Below are positions 24,159 through 32,310 of a stretch of 40,560 bases of DNA, in pieces. A model generated the notes under the pieces. It did not search any database and was not told the origin of the DNA. It saw nothing but the letters and a program-made list of their open reading frames with translations. Source of the DNA: JBBTIS01 sp038059855 (GTDB lineage Bacteria; Elusimicrobiota; Elusimicrobia; JACQPE01); assembly GCA_964357255.1 (NCBI GenBank), contig CAYHKQ010000010.1, forward strand, positions 1-40,560, in the 5' to 3' direction. Made by a program: the position numbers and the translations under genes. How positions within the stretch are numbered: the first letter of the stretch is position 1; the number at the start of each line of letters is the position of its first letter.

Positions 24159-26191
24159 GGCCGCCCTGGCGCTTTTCGGAGAAGGCGCAAAAATTCTTCC
24201 TCACCGATTGTGGGGATGTTCATTTTCTTGGCTTTGTCGACTTTGCTGCCGGGGTTGCTTCCCATCACGAGAAGATTAACTTTTTTTGTCACCTGGGAGG
24301 CGGTTTGCGCGCCAAGGTCGCGCACCAAGGCTTCGGCCTCGGCACGGGAGTGGGAAGCGAGTTCCCCGGTAAACAGGACGACCTTGTCGGAGAAGGGACT
24401 GTTCGATGTTTTTTTGGGAGGCTCCTTGAAATTTAAGTTTGAGAATTTTAAACGTTCGATTAGTTTTTGGGCTTGGGGCGAGCGGAAATAGTTGGAGATG
24501 GCCTCGGCCACGATGGGGCCGACCTCGGGAATTTTTTCGAGATCCTCTTGGGAAGATTTGCTTAAGGCGTCGAGGTTTAAAAAATGCGCCCCCAGATCGC
24601 GCGCCATTTTTTCGCCCACATGGCGGATGCCGAGTCCGTAAAGGAGCCGCGATAAGGGCTTGGTCTTGCTCTGCTCGATTTGCCCTAAGAGATTGTCGGC
24701 CTTTTTGTCCGCGAAGAGCTCGAGCCGGAGCAAATCTTCTTTTCTGAGTTCGTAAAGATCGGCCGCGTCATTGACGAGGCGATGCTCCAGGAGTTGTTCG
24801 ATGGCGGCTTCGCCGAGCCCATCAATTTCCATGGCGCCGCGGCCGGCCCAATGACCCAAAATTCCCTTCATTTGGGCCGGGCAGTTGACCGCGTTCGAGC
24901 AACGATAGGCGACTTCTTCCTCGTTGGCCTTAAGCACGGCCGCGCCGCACGAGGGGCATTTTTTGGGAACGGAGATCGTCCGGCCCGACGCAGATTTGAC
25001 GACGGTCTTGATGATCTTAGGAATAACCTCGCCCGCCCGCTCGATGAGCACGCGGTCGCCGACCTTGACGCCGAGGCGTTCGATTTCGTCGAAGTTATGG
25101 AGCGAGGCGTGTTTGATGGTCACCCCGCCGCAACGCACGGGTTCCAAGTTTGCCACAGGGGTGACGGCCCCTGTGCGGCCCACCGAATAAATTACGTCTT
25201 TTAAGACCGTCGTCGCCTGATGGGATTCAAATTTATACGCCACGGCCCAGCGCGGGCTTTTTGCGGTGGTCGAAAGAAAGTTTTGCCGGTCGCGTTCGTT
25301 GATTTTAATGACGAGTCCGTCGGTTTCGAAAGGAAGGCCGCGCAGGATTTCCGGAGCCTTCCCAATCAGCGAGCGAAGATTTTCCTCGTTCTCAATTTTG
25401 GCGTAGTAGCCGACCACTGGAAAGCCGAGGCTTTCCATGGCTTTTAAAAAATCCCAATGAGTTTTAAAGTCCGCGCCGCGCGCTTGGCCGAAGGAATGAA
25501 GATAAAAGCGCAGAGGGCGCGAGGCCGTAATCCTGGGGTCTTTCTGCCGCAGGGAGCCGCTCGCCGCATTTCTGGGATTAGCGAATACGGTTTGGCCGGC
25601 CTTTTTTTTGGCGGCGTTCATCGTTTTGAACTCCGCCTTGGGCAGCACGATCTCTCCTCGGACTTCCAGCAGGCTCGGAATTTGATCGCCACGCAGGCGC
25701 AAGGGGATATTGCGGACGGTTTTGAGATTAGCCGTAACGTCCTCCCCCACTTCGCCGTCCCCTCGGGTGGCGCCACGCGCTAGGACGCCGTCTTTATAAA
25801 GCAGGGAGGCGCTGACTCCGTCAATTTTAGATTCGACGACGAAGCTCACGGGGCGCTTCCCAAGGAGCTTATTGTTGCGCGTGAGCCAGTCCTTAAGTTC
25901 CTCGTCGCTGTAGAGGTTGTCCAAGGAGAGCATGGGCGTGGCGTGAGGCGCCGGGGTAAAATCGCCCACGGCCGCGCCCCCCACTCTTTGCGTCGGAGAA
26001 TCCGGGCTCAAAAGTTCCGGAAATTGCCGTTCGAGTTGGACTAGTTCACGCATCAGCCGGTCATATTCGGTATCGGAAATTTCCGGGTCGGAAAGGACGT
26101 AATAGCGCCAGTTGCAATGGTGGAGCAATCGGCGGATTTCTTTAGCCCGGGTTTTGGCTTGGCTCTGTATCGTTGTCTTTGCGCCGCTCAT
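24155..26191 (-). CDS. ligA: NAD-dependent DNA ligase
   Basis: Seals nicks during replication and repair. 678 residues from ATG 26191; the frame stays open to 26284 but that extension lies within nusB and is not LigA-like. Domain Ia HHCNWRYYVLSDPEISDTEYDRLMREL (23-50). Adenylation site K122 in ESKIDGVSASL, with TRGDGEVGEDVTANLKTV. OB fold with YSVGRTGAVTPVANLEPV. Cys4 zinc finger (CPSCGAAV...YRCSNAVNCPAQ, about 405-430). HhH region. C-terminal BRCT domain (FTGELASHSRAEAEALVRDLGA, about 600-678). Complete and normal. It overlaps nusB by 50 nt and recX by 4 nt. Confidence 0.97.
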   Translation of the reverse strand: MSGAKTTIQSQAKTRAKEIRRLLHHCNWRYYVLSDPEISDTEYDRLMRELVQLERQFPELLSPDSPTQRVGGAAVGDFTPAPHATPMLSLDNLYSDEELKDWLTRNNKLLGKRPVSFVVESKIDGVSASLLYKDGVLARGATRGDGEVGEDVTANLKTVRNIPLRLRGDQIPSLLEVRGEIVLPKAEFKTMNAAKKKAGQTVFANPRNAASGSLRQKDPRITASRPLRFYLHSFGQARGADFKTHWDFLKAMESLGFPVVGYYAKIENEENLRSLIGKAPEILRGLPFETDGLVIKINERDRQNFLSTTAKSPRWAVAYKFESHQATTVLKDVIYSVGRTGAVTPVANLEPVRCGGVTIKHASLHNFDEIERLGVKVGDRVLIERAGEVIPKIIKTVVKSASGRTISVPKKCPSCGAAVLKANEEEVAYRCSNAVNCPAQMKGILGHWAGRGAMEIDGLGEAAIEQLLEHRLVNDAADLYELRKEDLLRLELFADKKADNLLGQIEQSKTKPLSRLLYGLGIRHVGEKMARDLGAHFLNLDALSKSSQEDLEKIPEVGPIVAEAISNYFRSPQAQKLIERLKFSNLNFKEPPKKTSNSPFSDKVVLFTGELASHSRAEAEALVRDLGAQTASQVTKKVNLLVMGSNPGSKVDKAKKMNIPTIGEEEFLRLLRKAPGRP

Positions 26192-26621
26192 TTTTAAACT
26201 TATCCAAAATCCCGTTGACGAATTTTCCAGACTCCTGCGTCGAGTAGGCTTTGGCCACTTCAACGGCTTCGTTGATGATGACATTGACCGGAGTCTCGAT
26301 CATGAAGATAATTTCGTAGGCGGCCATGCGAATGATGTTGCGGTCCACGCAGGACATGCGTCCTAGCTTCCAGTTATGGCTGTAGCGTTCAAGAAGCAAG
26401 TCAATCGGTTTTTGATTGGCGAGAACGCCGTCAAAAAGTTCTTTAGCGAATTTGAAAGTCTCCGTGTCCGGTTTTTTTGTCGTGTTTTTGCGGGAGTCCT
26501 CGCCGTCGTTCGCCGTCACGGCGCTGGCCGCGCGCCACGCGTCATCCGCTTGGCAGACGCAATTGTCCCACAAATAAAGCGATTGCAGGCAGATTTCCCT
26601 ACCCCCCCTGCGCCGTCCCAT
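26142..26621 (-). CDS. nusB: transcription antitermination factor NusB
   Basis: Binds boxA RNA with NusE/S10 in antitermination. 159 residues. The conserved NusB core is clear: FAKELFDGVLANQKPIDLLLERYSHNWKLGRMSCVDRNIIRMAAYEIIFM, then PVNVIINEAVEVAKAYSTQESGKFVNGILDKF. The N-terminal arginine-rich GRRRGGREICLQSLYLWD matches the start of the family. Between the first helix and FKFAKEL is a somewhat long polar insert (about 30-50). It follows ribH by 54 nt. TATCCT lies exactly 6 nt before the ATG and no SD is visible, so a leaderless internal promoter for nusB-ligA-recX-purH is possible. Confidence 0.95.
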   Translation of the reverse strand: MGRRRGGREICLQSLYLWDNCVCQADDAWRAASAVTANDGEDSRKNTTKKPDTETFKFAKELFDGVLANQKPIDLLLERYSHNWKLGRMSCVDRNIIRMAAYEIIFMIETPVNVIINEAVEVAKAYSTQESGKFVNGILDKFKNERRKDNDTEPSQNPG

Positions 26622-26627
26622 GCCTAT

Positions 26628-26633
26628 AGGATA
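26628..26633 (-). promoter_or_regulatory. -10-like hexamer 6 nt before nusB
   Basis: TATCCT on the minus strand (26633-26628), then six bases, then the nusB ATG. No convincing -35. It may be an internal, leaderless promoter in the operon. Confidence 0.35.
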
Positions 26634-26675
26634 CAGAAAACGGCAACCAAAATCAGGGCTCGGGCGGTTGATCGC

Positions 26676-27170
26676 TTAAGAGTTGGAAGGCAGTCTTGAC
26701 AGAAGGATGGTTTCGTCGAATCGGCTTACGGGGGAGGCGGGCGCAGTCATTTCTTGTTTGAGATTGGCCATGGCGATAGCGGCCTGGGCCGCTTCGCGGC
26801 CTCGGTCTAAATCTTTTTGGGTGCGGTCGAGGGCCTTTTCGAGATTGGGGGCGGAAATAATGCCGCAAGACACGGGGACGCCTGTTTGCAATTGCAACGA
26901 TTGAAGGCCTGTCATTACCGAGCGCATGAGATGCGTATTTTGATCCGTCACGCCTTGAATGACCGCGCCTAAACAAACGATGGCGTGCGGCGCAGGGTGG
27001 GATAAGCTTAATATTTTGGCGGCCATGGGAATTTCAAAACACCCCGGCACATGAACGATGCGGTCTAATGACGTTTCGGAATTTTCCGTCAGCGTTTTAA
27101 GCGCGCTGGCCAGGAGACGGTTGGTGACTTCTTCGTTAAAGTCGGCGACGACGACGGCAATCCTGAGCAT
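26676..27170 (-). CDS. ribH: 6,7-dimethyl-8-ribityllumazine synthase (altered active site)
   Basis: Condenses the pyrimidine dione with dihydroxybutanone phosphate to lumazine. 164 residues, usual length. N-terminal VVADFNEEVTNRLL carries the substrate Phe-Asn. VPGCFEIPMAAKIL (41-54) and LGAVIQGVTDQNTHLM (68-82) align with PGAFEIP and GAVIRG.T.HFDYV. At the position of the catalytic His (B. subtilis H88) this protein has Q77; the nearest His is H80. The remaining fold is intact. It starts 1 nt after ribBA and is in a complete riboflavin operon, so it is probably functional with shifted catalysis, or a second lumazine synthase exists elsewhere (both inference). Confidence 0.9.
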   Translation of the reverse strand: MLRIAVVVADFNEEVTNRLLASALKTLTENSETSLDRIVHVPGCFEIPMAAKILSLSHPAPHAIVCLGAVIQGVTDQNTHLMRSVMTGLQSLQLQTGVPVSCGIISAPNLEKALDRTQKDLDRGREAAQAAIAMANLKQEMTAPASPVSRFDETILLSRLPSNS

Positions 27171-28442
27171 TTAATTTGAAGCGGCCCCGCCGGCGATGAC
27201 GGGGTCGAGTTCGATGAGATGACCTAGTTTTTCTTTCTTAGTCAGCAGGTATTTGTGAAGGAAATCGCCATTTTTCTTGGGCTGGATTTGAAGCGGGATT
27301 CGGGCTGAGACTTTAAGACCGTGGCCTTCGATCCCGACGATTTTTTTTGGGTTATTGGTCAGGATTCGGATAGACGTCAGGCCCAGGTCCTTGAGAATTT
27401 GGGCGCCGATGCCGTATTCTCGGATGTCATTCTTCAGGCCCAGGGCCTTGTCCGCCTCGACGGTGTCCATTCCCTTGTCCTGCAAGGCATAGGCCTTGAT
27501 TTTATTGGCCAGACCAAGGCCGCGCCCTTCCTGGTTTAAATAAAGAAAAACGCCGCAACCTTCCCGGGCGATCATTTCCAGCGCCCGATGGAACTGCTCC
27601 CCGCAGTCGCAACGCAGGGACAGGAGCGTGTCTCCGGTAATGCAGGAGGAGTGCACACGGGTCATCACATCGGGCCGATCAGCCACCTGTCCCATGCTAA
27701 GGGCCAAGTGCTCGGCGCCGGAGAGCGTGTCGCGATATAGGTGCAGGGTAAATTTGCCCATTTTGGTCGGGAATTTGGCCTGGGCCACTTTTTCAATCAG
27801 TTTTTCCCGCTGGCGGCGGTAGGCGATGACGGCGGCGATGGTGATAATTTTAAGTTTATGCTTGAGCGCGAATTTTATAAGGTCGGGCATGCGCGCCATG
27901 GTGCCGTCGTTGTTGATGATTTCGCAGATGACGCTGGCCGGATAAAGCCCTGCCATCCGCGCTAAGTCAACGCCGGCTTCAGTGTGTCCGGCCCGCACGA
28001 GAGAGCCGCCTTCGCGGCAACGCAACGGAAAAATATGTCCTGGACGCCGGAAGTCTTCGGGCTTGCTCTCCGGTTGGATCATAGCCTTGATGGTTTCGCA
28101 GCGATCGAAAGCTGAAATGCCGGTTTCAACGCCGTTGATTTTGTCTATGCTGACGGTAAAAGCCGTGTCTTTGCTTGTGCCGCCGGCGTTGACCATGGGG
28201 CCGATTTTTAAGTAATCGAGTTGTTCGCCCGTGATCGGCACGCACAAGAGCCCCTTGGCGTGCGTAATCATAAAATTGATGGCCTCCGGCGTGACGCGGT
28301 CCGCCGCCATGACGAGGTCGCCCTCGTTTTCGCGGTCCGGGTCGTCCACCACAATGACCATGCGGCCTTGGCGGATATCCTCAAGGGCCTCGTCAATGGT
28401 GGCGAATTTTTTAAGATTTTGCGGGGATTTAGTTTTTGGCAT
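27171..28442 (-). CDS. ribBA: bifunctional DHBP synthase / GTP cyclohydrolase II
   Basis: Supplies both precursors of riboflavin. 423 residues from ATG 28442, preceded by GGAGGTCTG. RibB domain (1-~210): IVVDDPDRENEGDLVMAADRVTPEAINFM, RPGHIFPL, RAGHTEAGVDLARMAG. RibA domain: zinc cysteines in HSSCITGDTLLSLRCDCGEQ, then YLNQEGRGLGL, DKGMDTVEAD and LTNNPKKI. All active-site segments are present. It lies 61 nt after ribE and directly precedes ribH. Confidence 0.96.
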   Translation of the reverse strand: MPKTKSPQNLKKFATIDEALEDIRQGRMVIVVDDPDRENEGDLVMAADRVTPEAINFMITHAKGLLCVPITGEQLDYLKIGPMVNAGGTSKDTAFTVSIDKINGVETGISAFDRCETIKAMIQPESKPEDFRRPGHIFPLRCREGGSLVRAGHTEAGVDLARMAGLYPASVICEIINNDGTMARMPDLIKFALKHKLKIITIAAVIAYRRQREKLIEKVAQAKFPTKMGKFTLHLYRDTLSGAEHLALSMGQVADRPDVMTRVHSSCITGDTLLSLRCDCGEQFHRALEMIAREGCGVFLYLNQEGRGLGLANKIKAYALQDKGMDTVEADKALGLKNDIREYGIGAQILKDLGLTSIRILTNNPKKIVGIEGHGLKVSARIPLQIQPKKNGDFLHKYLLTKKEKLGHLIELDPVIAGGAASN

Positions 28443-28503
28443 CAGACCTCCAGGAGACATTATTATACCATGCGGCGATAAGGACAAAATTTTTATGATA
28501 GAC

Positions 28504-29094
28504 CTAGGTTCTGAAGTTACGTTTATTCAAAAATAGTTTGGCGATGTAGTCGGTTTCGATGTTGACCGGGTCGCCGGGGCGTTTAGCGCCCAGGTTGGTG
28601 CGGCGTAGGGTTTCAGGGATTAGGCAGACGCTGAATTTAATTTTTTGGCCGGCCGAGCGGACTTCGTTGATCGTCAGGCTGACCCCTTCTACGGCGAGGG
28701 AGCCTTTGGGCACGATCAATCCGGCCAGGCCGGCGTCAATGGCAATCGTTAAAATTAAGGAGTTGCCCATCCGCTTGCGCCTTGCAATTCGGCCCACGGC
28801 GTCTACGTGTCCCAGGACGATGTGCCCGTCAATGCCGTCGGCGAGCCTGAGCGGGGTTTCAAGATTTACGAGGCCGCCTTTTTTAAGGCGGCCGAGATCG
28901 GTTTTTTCCAGCGTTTCCTGGCCCAGATCAAAAATGAGACGTCCGGCGCGCCGGCGTACGACCGTAAGGCAAACGCCGTTGACCGCTACACTTGAGCCCG
29001 GGCGCGTTTTGAGCGCGCGCCCGGGGGCGATTTCAAGAACCCGGTCCTTGAGGTTGAGGACCCGTCCGGCGGTCACGACAATTCCTTGAAACAT
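28504..29094 (-). CDS. ribE: riboflavin synthase (alpha subunit type)
   Basis: Dismutates two lumazines to riboflavin. 196 residues with two internally homologous barrels. First: MFQGIVVTAGRV, SVAVNGVCLTVV, LGQETLEKTDLG, VNLETPLRLADGIDGHIVLGHVDAVG. Second: SLAVEGVSLTI, LIPETLRRTNLGAKRPGDPVNIETDYIAK. The usual MFTGI start reads MFQGI. Its start overlaps the marC stop by one base (TAATG), so translation is coupled. Confidence 0.95.
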   Translation of the reverse strand: MFQGIVVTAGRVLNLKDRVLEIAPGRALKTRPGSSVAVNGVCLTVVRRRAGRLIFDLGQETLEKTDLGRLKKGGLVNLETPLRLADGIDGHIVLGHVDAVGRIARRKRMGNSLILTIAIDAGLAGLIVPKGSLAVEGVSLTINEVRSAGQKIKFSVCLIPETLRRTNLGAKRPGDPVNIETDYIAKLFLNKRNFRT

Positions 29095-29714
29095 TAGCGG
29101 ACCAGAAGTTTGGGCAGGGCCGAGGCCATGAATTGAACGGCGATGGCTGTGAGCAGGAGTCCCATGAGCCGCGTGATGATATTCATAAGGATGCGGTTTA
29201 AGCGTTGGGCGCTCGAGGCGCCGAAGCGGAGCACGCCGTAGGTCGCGGCCGCGGCGAGCGCAAGGGCGGCGTAGAGCGCGATGTGCCGGGGCAGGGTTTG
29301 GGCTTGGCCGCTCAAAACAATAATCGTTGAAATCGCGCCAGGGCCGGAAAGCATGGGGATGGCCAGGGGCGTGATGGCGATGTCCTCTTGTTGATACGCT
29401 TGGGCCCGATCCTCCTGGGTTTCTTGAAGCCTGGTGCGCCGCGCGCGGAGCATATCAATGGAAACAAGAAATAGAACGACCCCTCCGGCCATTTGGAAGG
29501 CGGGAAGGGTGATGCCGAAAATTTTGAAAATGAGCGGGCCAAGGAGGGCAAAGGCGGCCAAGACCCCCAGACAGGTCGCGCAAGCCACTTTGGCGATATA
29601 CTTGCGGGACTCGATGGTTTCATTAGCCGTCATGGCCAGGAAAGCCGGAATAGCGCCTACCGGATTAATGATGGCGAAGAGCGAGCCAAAAGTCAGAAAA
29701 GCGTATTCAATCAT
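29094..29714 (-). CDS. MarC-family (UPF0056) inner-membrane protein
   Basis: 206 residues with six predicted transmembrane helices. Family landmarks: FLTFGSLFAIINPVGAIPAFLAMT at the N-terminus, QMAGGVVLFLVSIDML, ITPLAIPMLSGPGAISTIIVLS and the final RLMGLLLTAIAVQFMASAL. The biochemical function of MarC proteins is not established, and the earlier link to multiple antibiotic resistance was not supported. It sits between ribD and ribE, 36 nt after one and overlapping the other, so it is co-expressed with riboflavin synthesis. A flavin-related role would be inference from position only. Confidence 0.9.
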   Translation of the reverse strand: MIEYAFLTFGSLFAIINPVGAIPAFLAMTANETIESRKYIAKVACATCLGVLAAFALLGPLIFKIFGITLPAFQMAGGVVLFLVSIDMLRARRTRLQETQEDRAQAYQQEDIAITPLAIPMLSGPGAISTIIVLSGQAQTLPRHIALYAALALAAAATYGVLRFGASSAQRLNRILMNIITRLMGLLLTAIAVQFMASALPKLLVR

Positions 29715-29750
29715 AGGCGAAAGTATTTTTTCTTATTTTGTTTCATAGCG

Positions 29751-30860
29751 TCATTCCAGAAGCGGCCAAAGGATTCCTTCGGGGTTGCGCGTGGCCCGCA
29801 AAAGAAAGTCATCGCCGTGGCGGCTGGCTTGAAGATTGTGCAGGGGGATTGCCCGTGCCATGGGCCGGCCTTGGCCGGCAATCGAGGGCGTGGCGTCCCT
29901 GCCTCCCAAAATTTTCGGGGCGATGAACCAGGCCGCTTCGTCGAGTAAATTTGCGTCGGTGAAATAGCCGTGGGTTATTCCCCCCCCTTCCACTAAAAGC
30001 GTTTGGATTCCTTTGATGGCGAGAATTTTGCAAAGTTCGTTGAGGTTCAAGCCTTGACCATTAACAGCGAGGCCGGCCCATTCAACGTTACGTTGGCTCA
30101 TGATGCGATAAGATTTTAGATTAAAACCCGCCGTGGCTAGAAGCGTTCCCGCCTCGTTCGTGCGAAAGACTTTGGCTTGGGGACTGATTTTTAGGCGCGG
30201 GTCCAGTATAACTCGCAAGGGATTGCGGCCGAGGCCGTGGGAGGTGATCTCGGGATTATCTTTGATAACAGTGCGTGATCCGACCGCGATTGCGTCGCAG
30301 AGAGAGCGAAGCTTCCAAAGATGCCGGCGCGCTTGCGGGCCGGTGACCCATTTGGAACGCCCCAGGCTGTCGGCGATTTTGCCGTCAAGAGTAATCGCGG
30401 CTTTAAGGATGATATAAGGCCGTCCCAAGCGCATTTGAGTGAGGAATGGAAGGTTCAGGGCCGTGGCTTCCTTGCTCAGGACGCCGGCGCGGATTTTAAT
30501 CCCAGAGGCTTTGAGCGCGCGAAACCCGCGCCCGCGCACCAATGGATTGGGGTCCTCCAAGGCGGCCACGACTTCTTTGACGCCGGCCTCCTTTAAGGCG
30601 TTGACGCAGGGCGGAGTCAGACCAAAATGGGAACAGGGTTCGAGATTGAGATAGGCGATGGCGCCCCGGGCGCGTGATCCCGCTTGGCGCAGAGCCTCTG
30701 TTTCCGCATGCGGGCCGCCGAAATTTCGATGGTAACCTTCGGCGATAATTCTCCCATTTTTTACCAGCACGCAACCGACCAAGGGATTCGGGGTTGCCGT
30801 TGGAAATCCGCGCCGCGCCAGCTTTAAGGCGCGTTTCATTAAATTTTCTTCGGGGGTCAT
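29751..30860 (-). CDS. ribD: bifunctional pyrimidine deaminase/reductase RibD
   Basis: Second and third steps of riboflavin synthesis. 369 residues. Deaminase zinc site: H51-A-E53 in GGPHAETEAL and C76/C85 in LEPCSHFGLTPPC. Reductase domain from about 145: RPYIILKAAITLDGKIADSLGRSKWVTG, DAIAVGSRTVIKDNP, LLVEGGGITHGYF. The N-terminal length matches E. coli RibD, supporting ATG 30860. There is no SD; a consensus TATAAT lies exactly 6 nt upstream, so the operon mRNA probably begins at this ATG. There is therefore no room for an FMN riboswitch leader. Confidence 0.96.
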   Translation of the reverse strand: MTPEENLMKRALKLARRGFPTATPNPLVGCVLVKNGRIIAEGYHRNFGGPHAETEALRQAGSRARGAIAYLNLEPCSHFGLTPPCVNALKEAGVKEVVAALEDPNPLVRGRGFRALKASGIKIRAGVLSKEATALNLPFLTQMRLGRPYIILKAAITLDGKIADSLGRSKWVTGPQARRHLWKLRSLCDAIAVGSRTVIKDNPEITSHGLGRNPLRVILDPRLKISPQAKVFRTNEAGTLLATAGFNLKSYRIMSQRNVEWAGLAVNGQGLNLNELCKILAIKGIQTLLVEGGGITHGYFTDANLLDEAAWFIAPKILGGRDATPSIAGQGRPMARAIPLHNLQASRHGDDFLLRATRNPEGILWPLLE

Positions 30861-30866
30861 TACCGC

Positions 30867-30872
30867 ATTATA
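30867..30872 (-). promoter_or_regulatory. consensus -10 of ribD operon, leaderless
   Basis: A perfect TATAAT (30872-30867) is followed by GCGGTA and then the ribD ATG. With the usual 6-7 nt from -10 to the transcription start, the mRNA would start at the initiation codon. Confidence 0.6.
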
Positions 30873-30888
30873 TCCCGAAAAACAATAA

Positions 30889-30944
30889 GCAGTTAGGCAG
30901 TTAAGTGATATATACGATTTATTCTCACTTAACCGCTTAATTGC
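30889..30944 (-). terminator. long hairpin downstream of the TlpA-CcdA gene
   Basis: 20 nt arms (30889-30908 and 30925-30944) are complementary except at 3 positions, with a 16 nt AT-rich loop. On the minus strand the arm is followed by TTATTGTTTTT. It sits between the TlpA-CcdA gene and the ribD promoter, so it should isolate the two units. The arm sequence resembles a common intergenic repeat (TTAACCGCTTAATTGC). Confidence 0.6.
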
Positions 30945-30951
30945 CGACTAC

Positions 30952-30981
30952 TCAGCAACCGCAGGGTTTTTTTGGTCCCAT
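30952..30981 (-). CDS. nine-residue ORF MGPKKPCGC with strong SD
   Basis: ATG at 30981, nine codons and TGA. GGGAGG is four A's upstream, one of the best ribosome sites in the window. It begins 39 nt after the stop of the TlpA-CcdA gene, in the same direction and before the terminator hairpin. The product is Lys/Pro-rich and ends Cys-Gly-Cys, a thiol pair suited to metal or disulfide chemistry. Such a short ORF can arise by chance, and it could also be a decayed gene start. Confidence 0.35.
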   Translation of the reverse strand: MGPKKPCGC

Positions 30982-31020
30982 TTTTCCTCCCTTTAGCCTG
31001 CTTGGCCTTGGTGGCATTCC

Positions 31021-32286
31021 CTATATTCCGGGCATGACCCCGGCGATGAATGCGAACTTATTGGTAATTAACAAAATTCCTAGGACTATTAGCAAGGCCC
31101 CCGAGGCGATTTCGATAGCTGGAAAATGCGGTTTGATTCTGTTTAAGAATTTTTGGAATTGGGGAAGGAAGGCGCTTGCCAAAAGGAAGGGAACGCCGAT
31201 GCCGGCGGAGTAGCAAATGAGGAGGGCAACGCCTTTTGCGAGAGTCGCCTCCGAGGCCGAATAGACGAGGATAGCCGAGAGAATCGGGCCCACGCAGGGT
31301 GTCCACCCCGCGGCAAAGACGATGCCCATGAGATAGGCGCCCAATAATCCCGCCTTTTCGTTTTTGAATTGAAACCGCATTTCGCGGTAAAGAGGCATGA
31401 TGCTTAAAATTCCGGCGAGATGAAGACCGAAGGCGATCATCATGCCGCCGCCGATGGCGCGAATCCATGTCTGGACCCCGGTCAAGGCCTGGCCGAGCAC
31501 GCTGGCCGTGGCTCCAAGGGCTGTGAACACGGAGCCGAATCCTAAGACAAAAACCGCGGTTGAGAGTAGCAGGGATTTGCGGATATCGGCCGGATTCCCT
31601 CCCGCCATGAGCTTGTCGAGCCCGAAGCCCGTGATAAAGGCGATATACGCCGGGATGAGCGGAAGCACGCATGGGGACAAAAACGTCAGGATTCCAGCCA
31701 GAAAACTAGCCAACAGGGGCACGCTTGAGAAAAGTTTTTTGAGAACGCCGCGTTGGCCCTGATCCGGCGGCGTCTGGACGGGCCTTGCCTGGGGCGAGAG
31801 GGCGCCAAGAAGAATCGGTAAATCAATGGCTTCAATTAACTGGCGCCGGAACAGGATTTTTCCCCCTTGTTCAATGCCGATATTAACCGGAATGGGCCGG
31901 ATTTGGTAGGCCTGGGTTATGGCGCCGGAATTATCGAGCGCGATCGGGTAAGGGACTTGGAATTTTTTTTGAAATTTTCGCACGTCGGAAACGTCTTCTT
32001 CCAAGCTGACGGCCAAGAATTGAATTTCGGGATTCTTTTTGCAGGCTTCGACCAAGAGGGGCGCTTCGTCGTCGCATCCGGGGCACCAAGTGGTAAATAA
32101 CGTCAGCCATACCGGGCCCTTGTCGTACAGTTCCTTGAGATTGACGGATTTTCCGTCTATGGAAGGCAGAGTGAAATCCGGAGCCTGTTTTCCAGGGAAA
32201 GGATCGGTGTCAAGCGCAAAGGCAAAGGTAGATAAAACGGTTAAAGCGATTAGAAGGGAGTGGATTTTTTTTCCGACCTTATCCAC
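31021..32286 (-). CDS. TlpA-like thioredoxin fused to CcdA membrane domain
   Basis: Thiol-disulfide relay protein. GTG 32286 is preferred because the frame upstream of it (to 32391) is translated repeat DNA; from there 421 residues begin with a signal or anchor helix (IHSLLIALTVLSTFAFAL). Residues 30-180 are a TlpA/AhpC-type thioredoxin domain with redox motif W-C68-P-G-C71. A polar linker follows, then from about 200 a CcdA/DsbD-beta domain with its two redox cysteines in FLSPCVLPLIPAYIAF and GWTPCVGPILSAILV and a final helix LLIVLGILLITNK. The order (thioredoxin first, CcdA last) is unlike DsbD. Likely passes electrons from cytoplasmic thioredoxin to the periplasmic domain. No SD is seen. 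Confidence 0.87.
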   Translation of the reverse strand: MDKVGKKIHSLLIALTVLSTFAFALDTDPFPGKQAPDFTLPSIDGKSVNLKELYDKGPVWLTLFTTWCPGCDDEAPLLVEACKKNPEIQFLAVSLEEDVSDVRKFQKKFQVPYPIALDNSGAITQAYQIRPIPVNIGIEQGGKILFRRQLIEAIDLPILLGALSPQARPVQTPPDQGQRGVLKKLFSSVPLLASFLAGILTFLSPCVLPLIPAYIAFITGFGLDKLMAGGNPADIRKSLLLSTAVFVLGFGSVFTALGATASVLGQALTGVQTWIRAIGGGMMIAFGLHLAGILSIMPLYREMRFQFKNEKAGLLGAYLMGIVFAAGWTPCVGPILSAILVYSASEATLAKGVALLICYSAGIGVPFLLASAFLPQFQKFLNRIKPHFPAIEIASGALLIVLGILLITNKFAFIAGVMPGI

Positions 32287-32307
32287 GTTGTCCGTTTTAT
32301 CTACCTT
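32227..32307. repeat. 16 bp inverted repeat around the TlpA-CcdA start codon
   Basis: GGTAGATAAAACGG (32227-32240) and CCGTTTTATCTACC (32292-32305) are perfect inverted copies, and the adjacent bases (AA/TT) also pair, giving 16 bp arms. The 51 nt loop contains the proposed GTG start and part of the signal-peptide code. It may hide or expose the start in mRNA. Confidence 0.6.
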
Positions 32308-32310
32308 ACA

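Noticed and set aside
26192..26284. Upstream extension of ligA
   Set aside because: Lies within nusB in another frame, and LigA similarity starts at the later ATG.
30861..31020. FMN riboswitch upstream of ribD
   Set aside because: Consensus TATAAT is only 6 nt from the ribD ATG, leaving no leader, and the hairpin further upstream lacks the conserved RFN helices. No RFN-like fold was seen before ribBA or ribE either.
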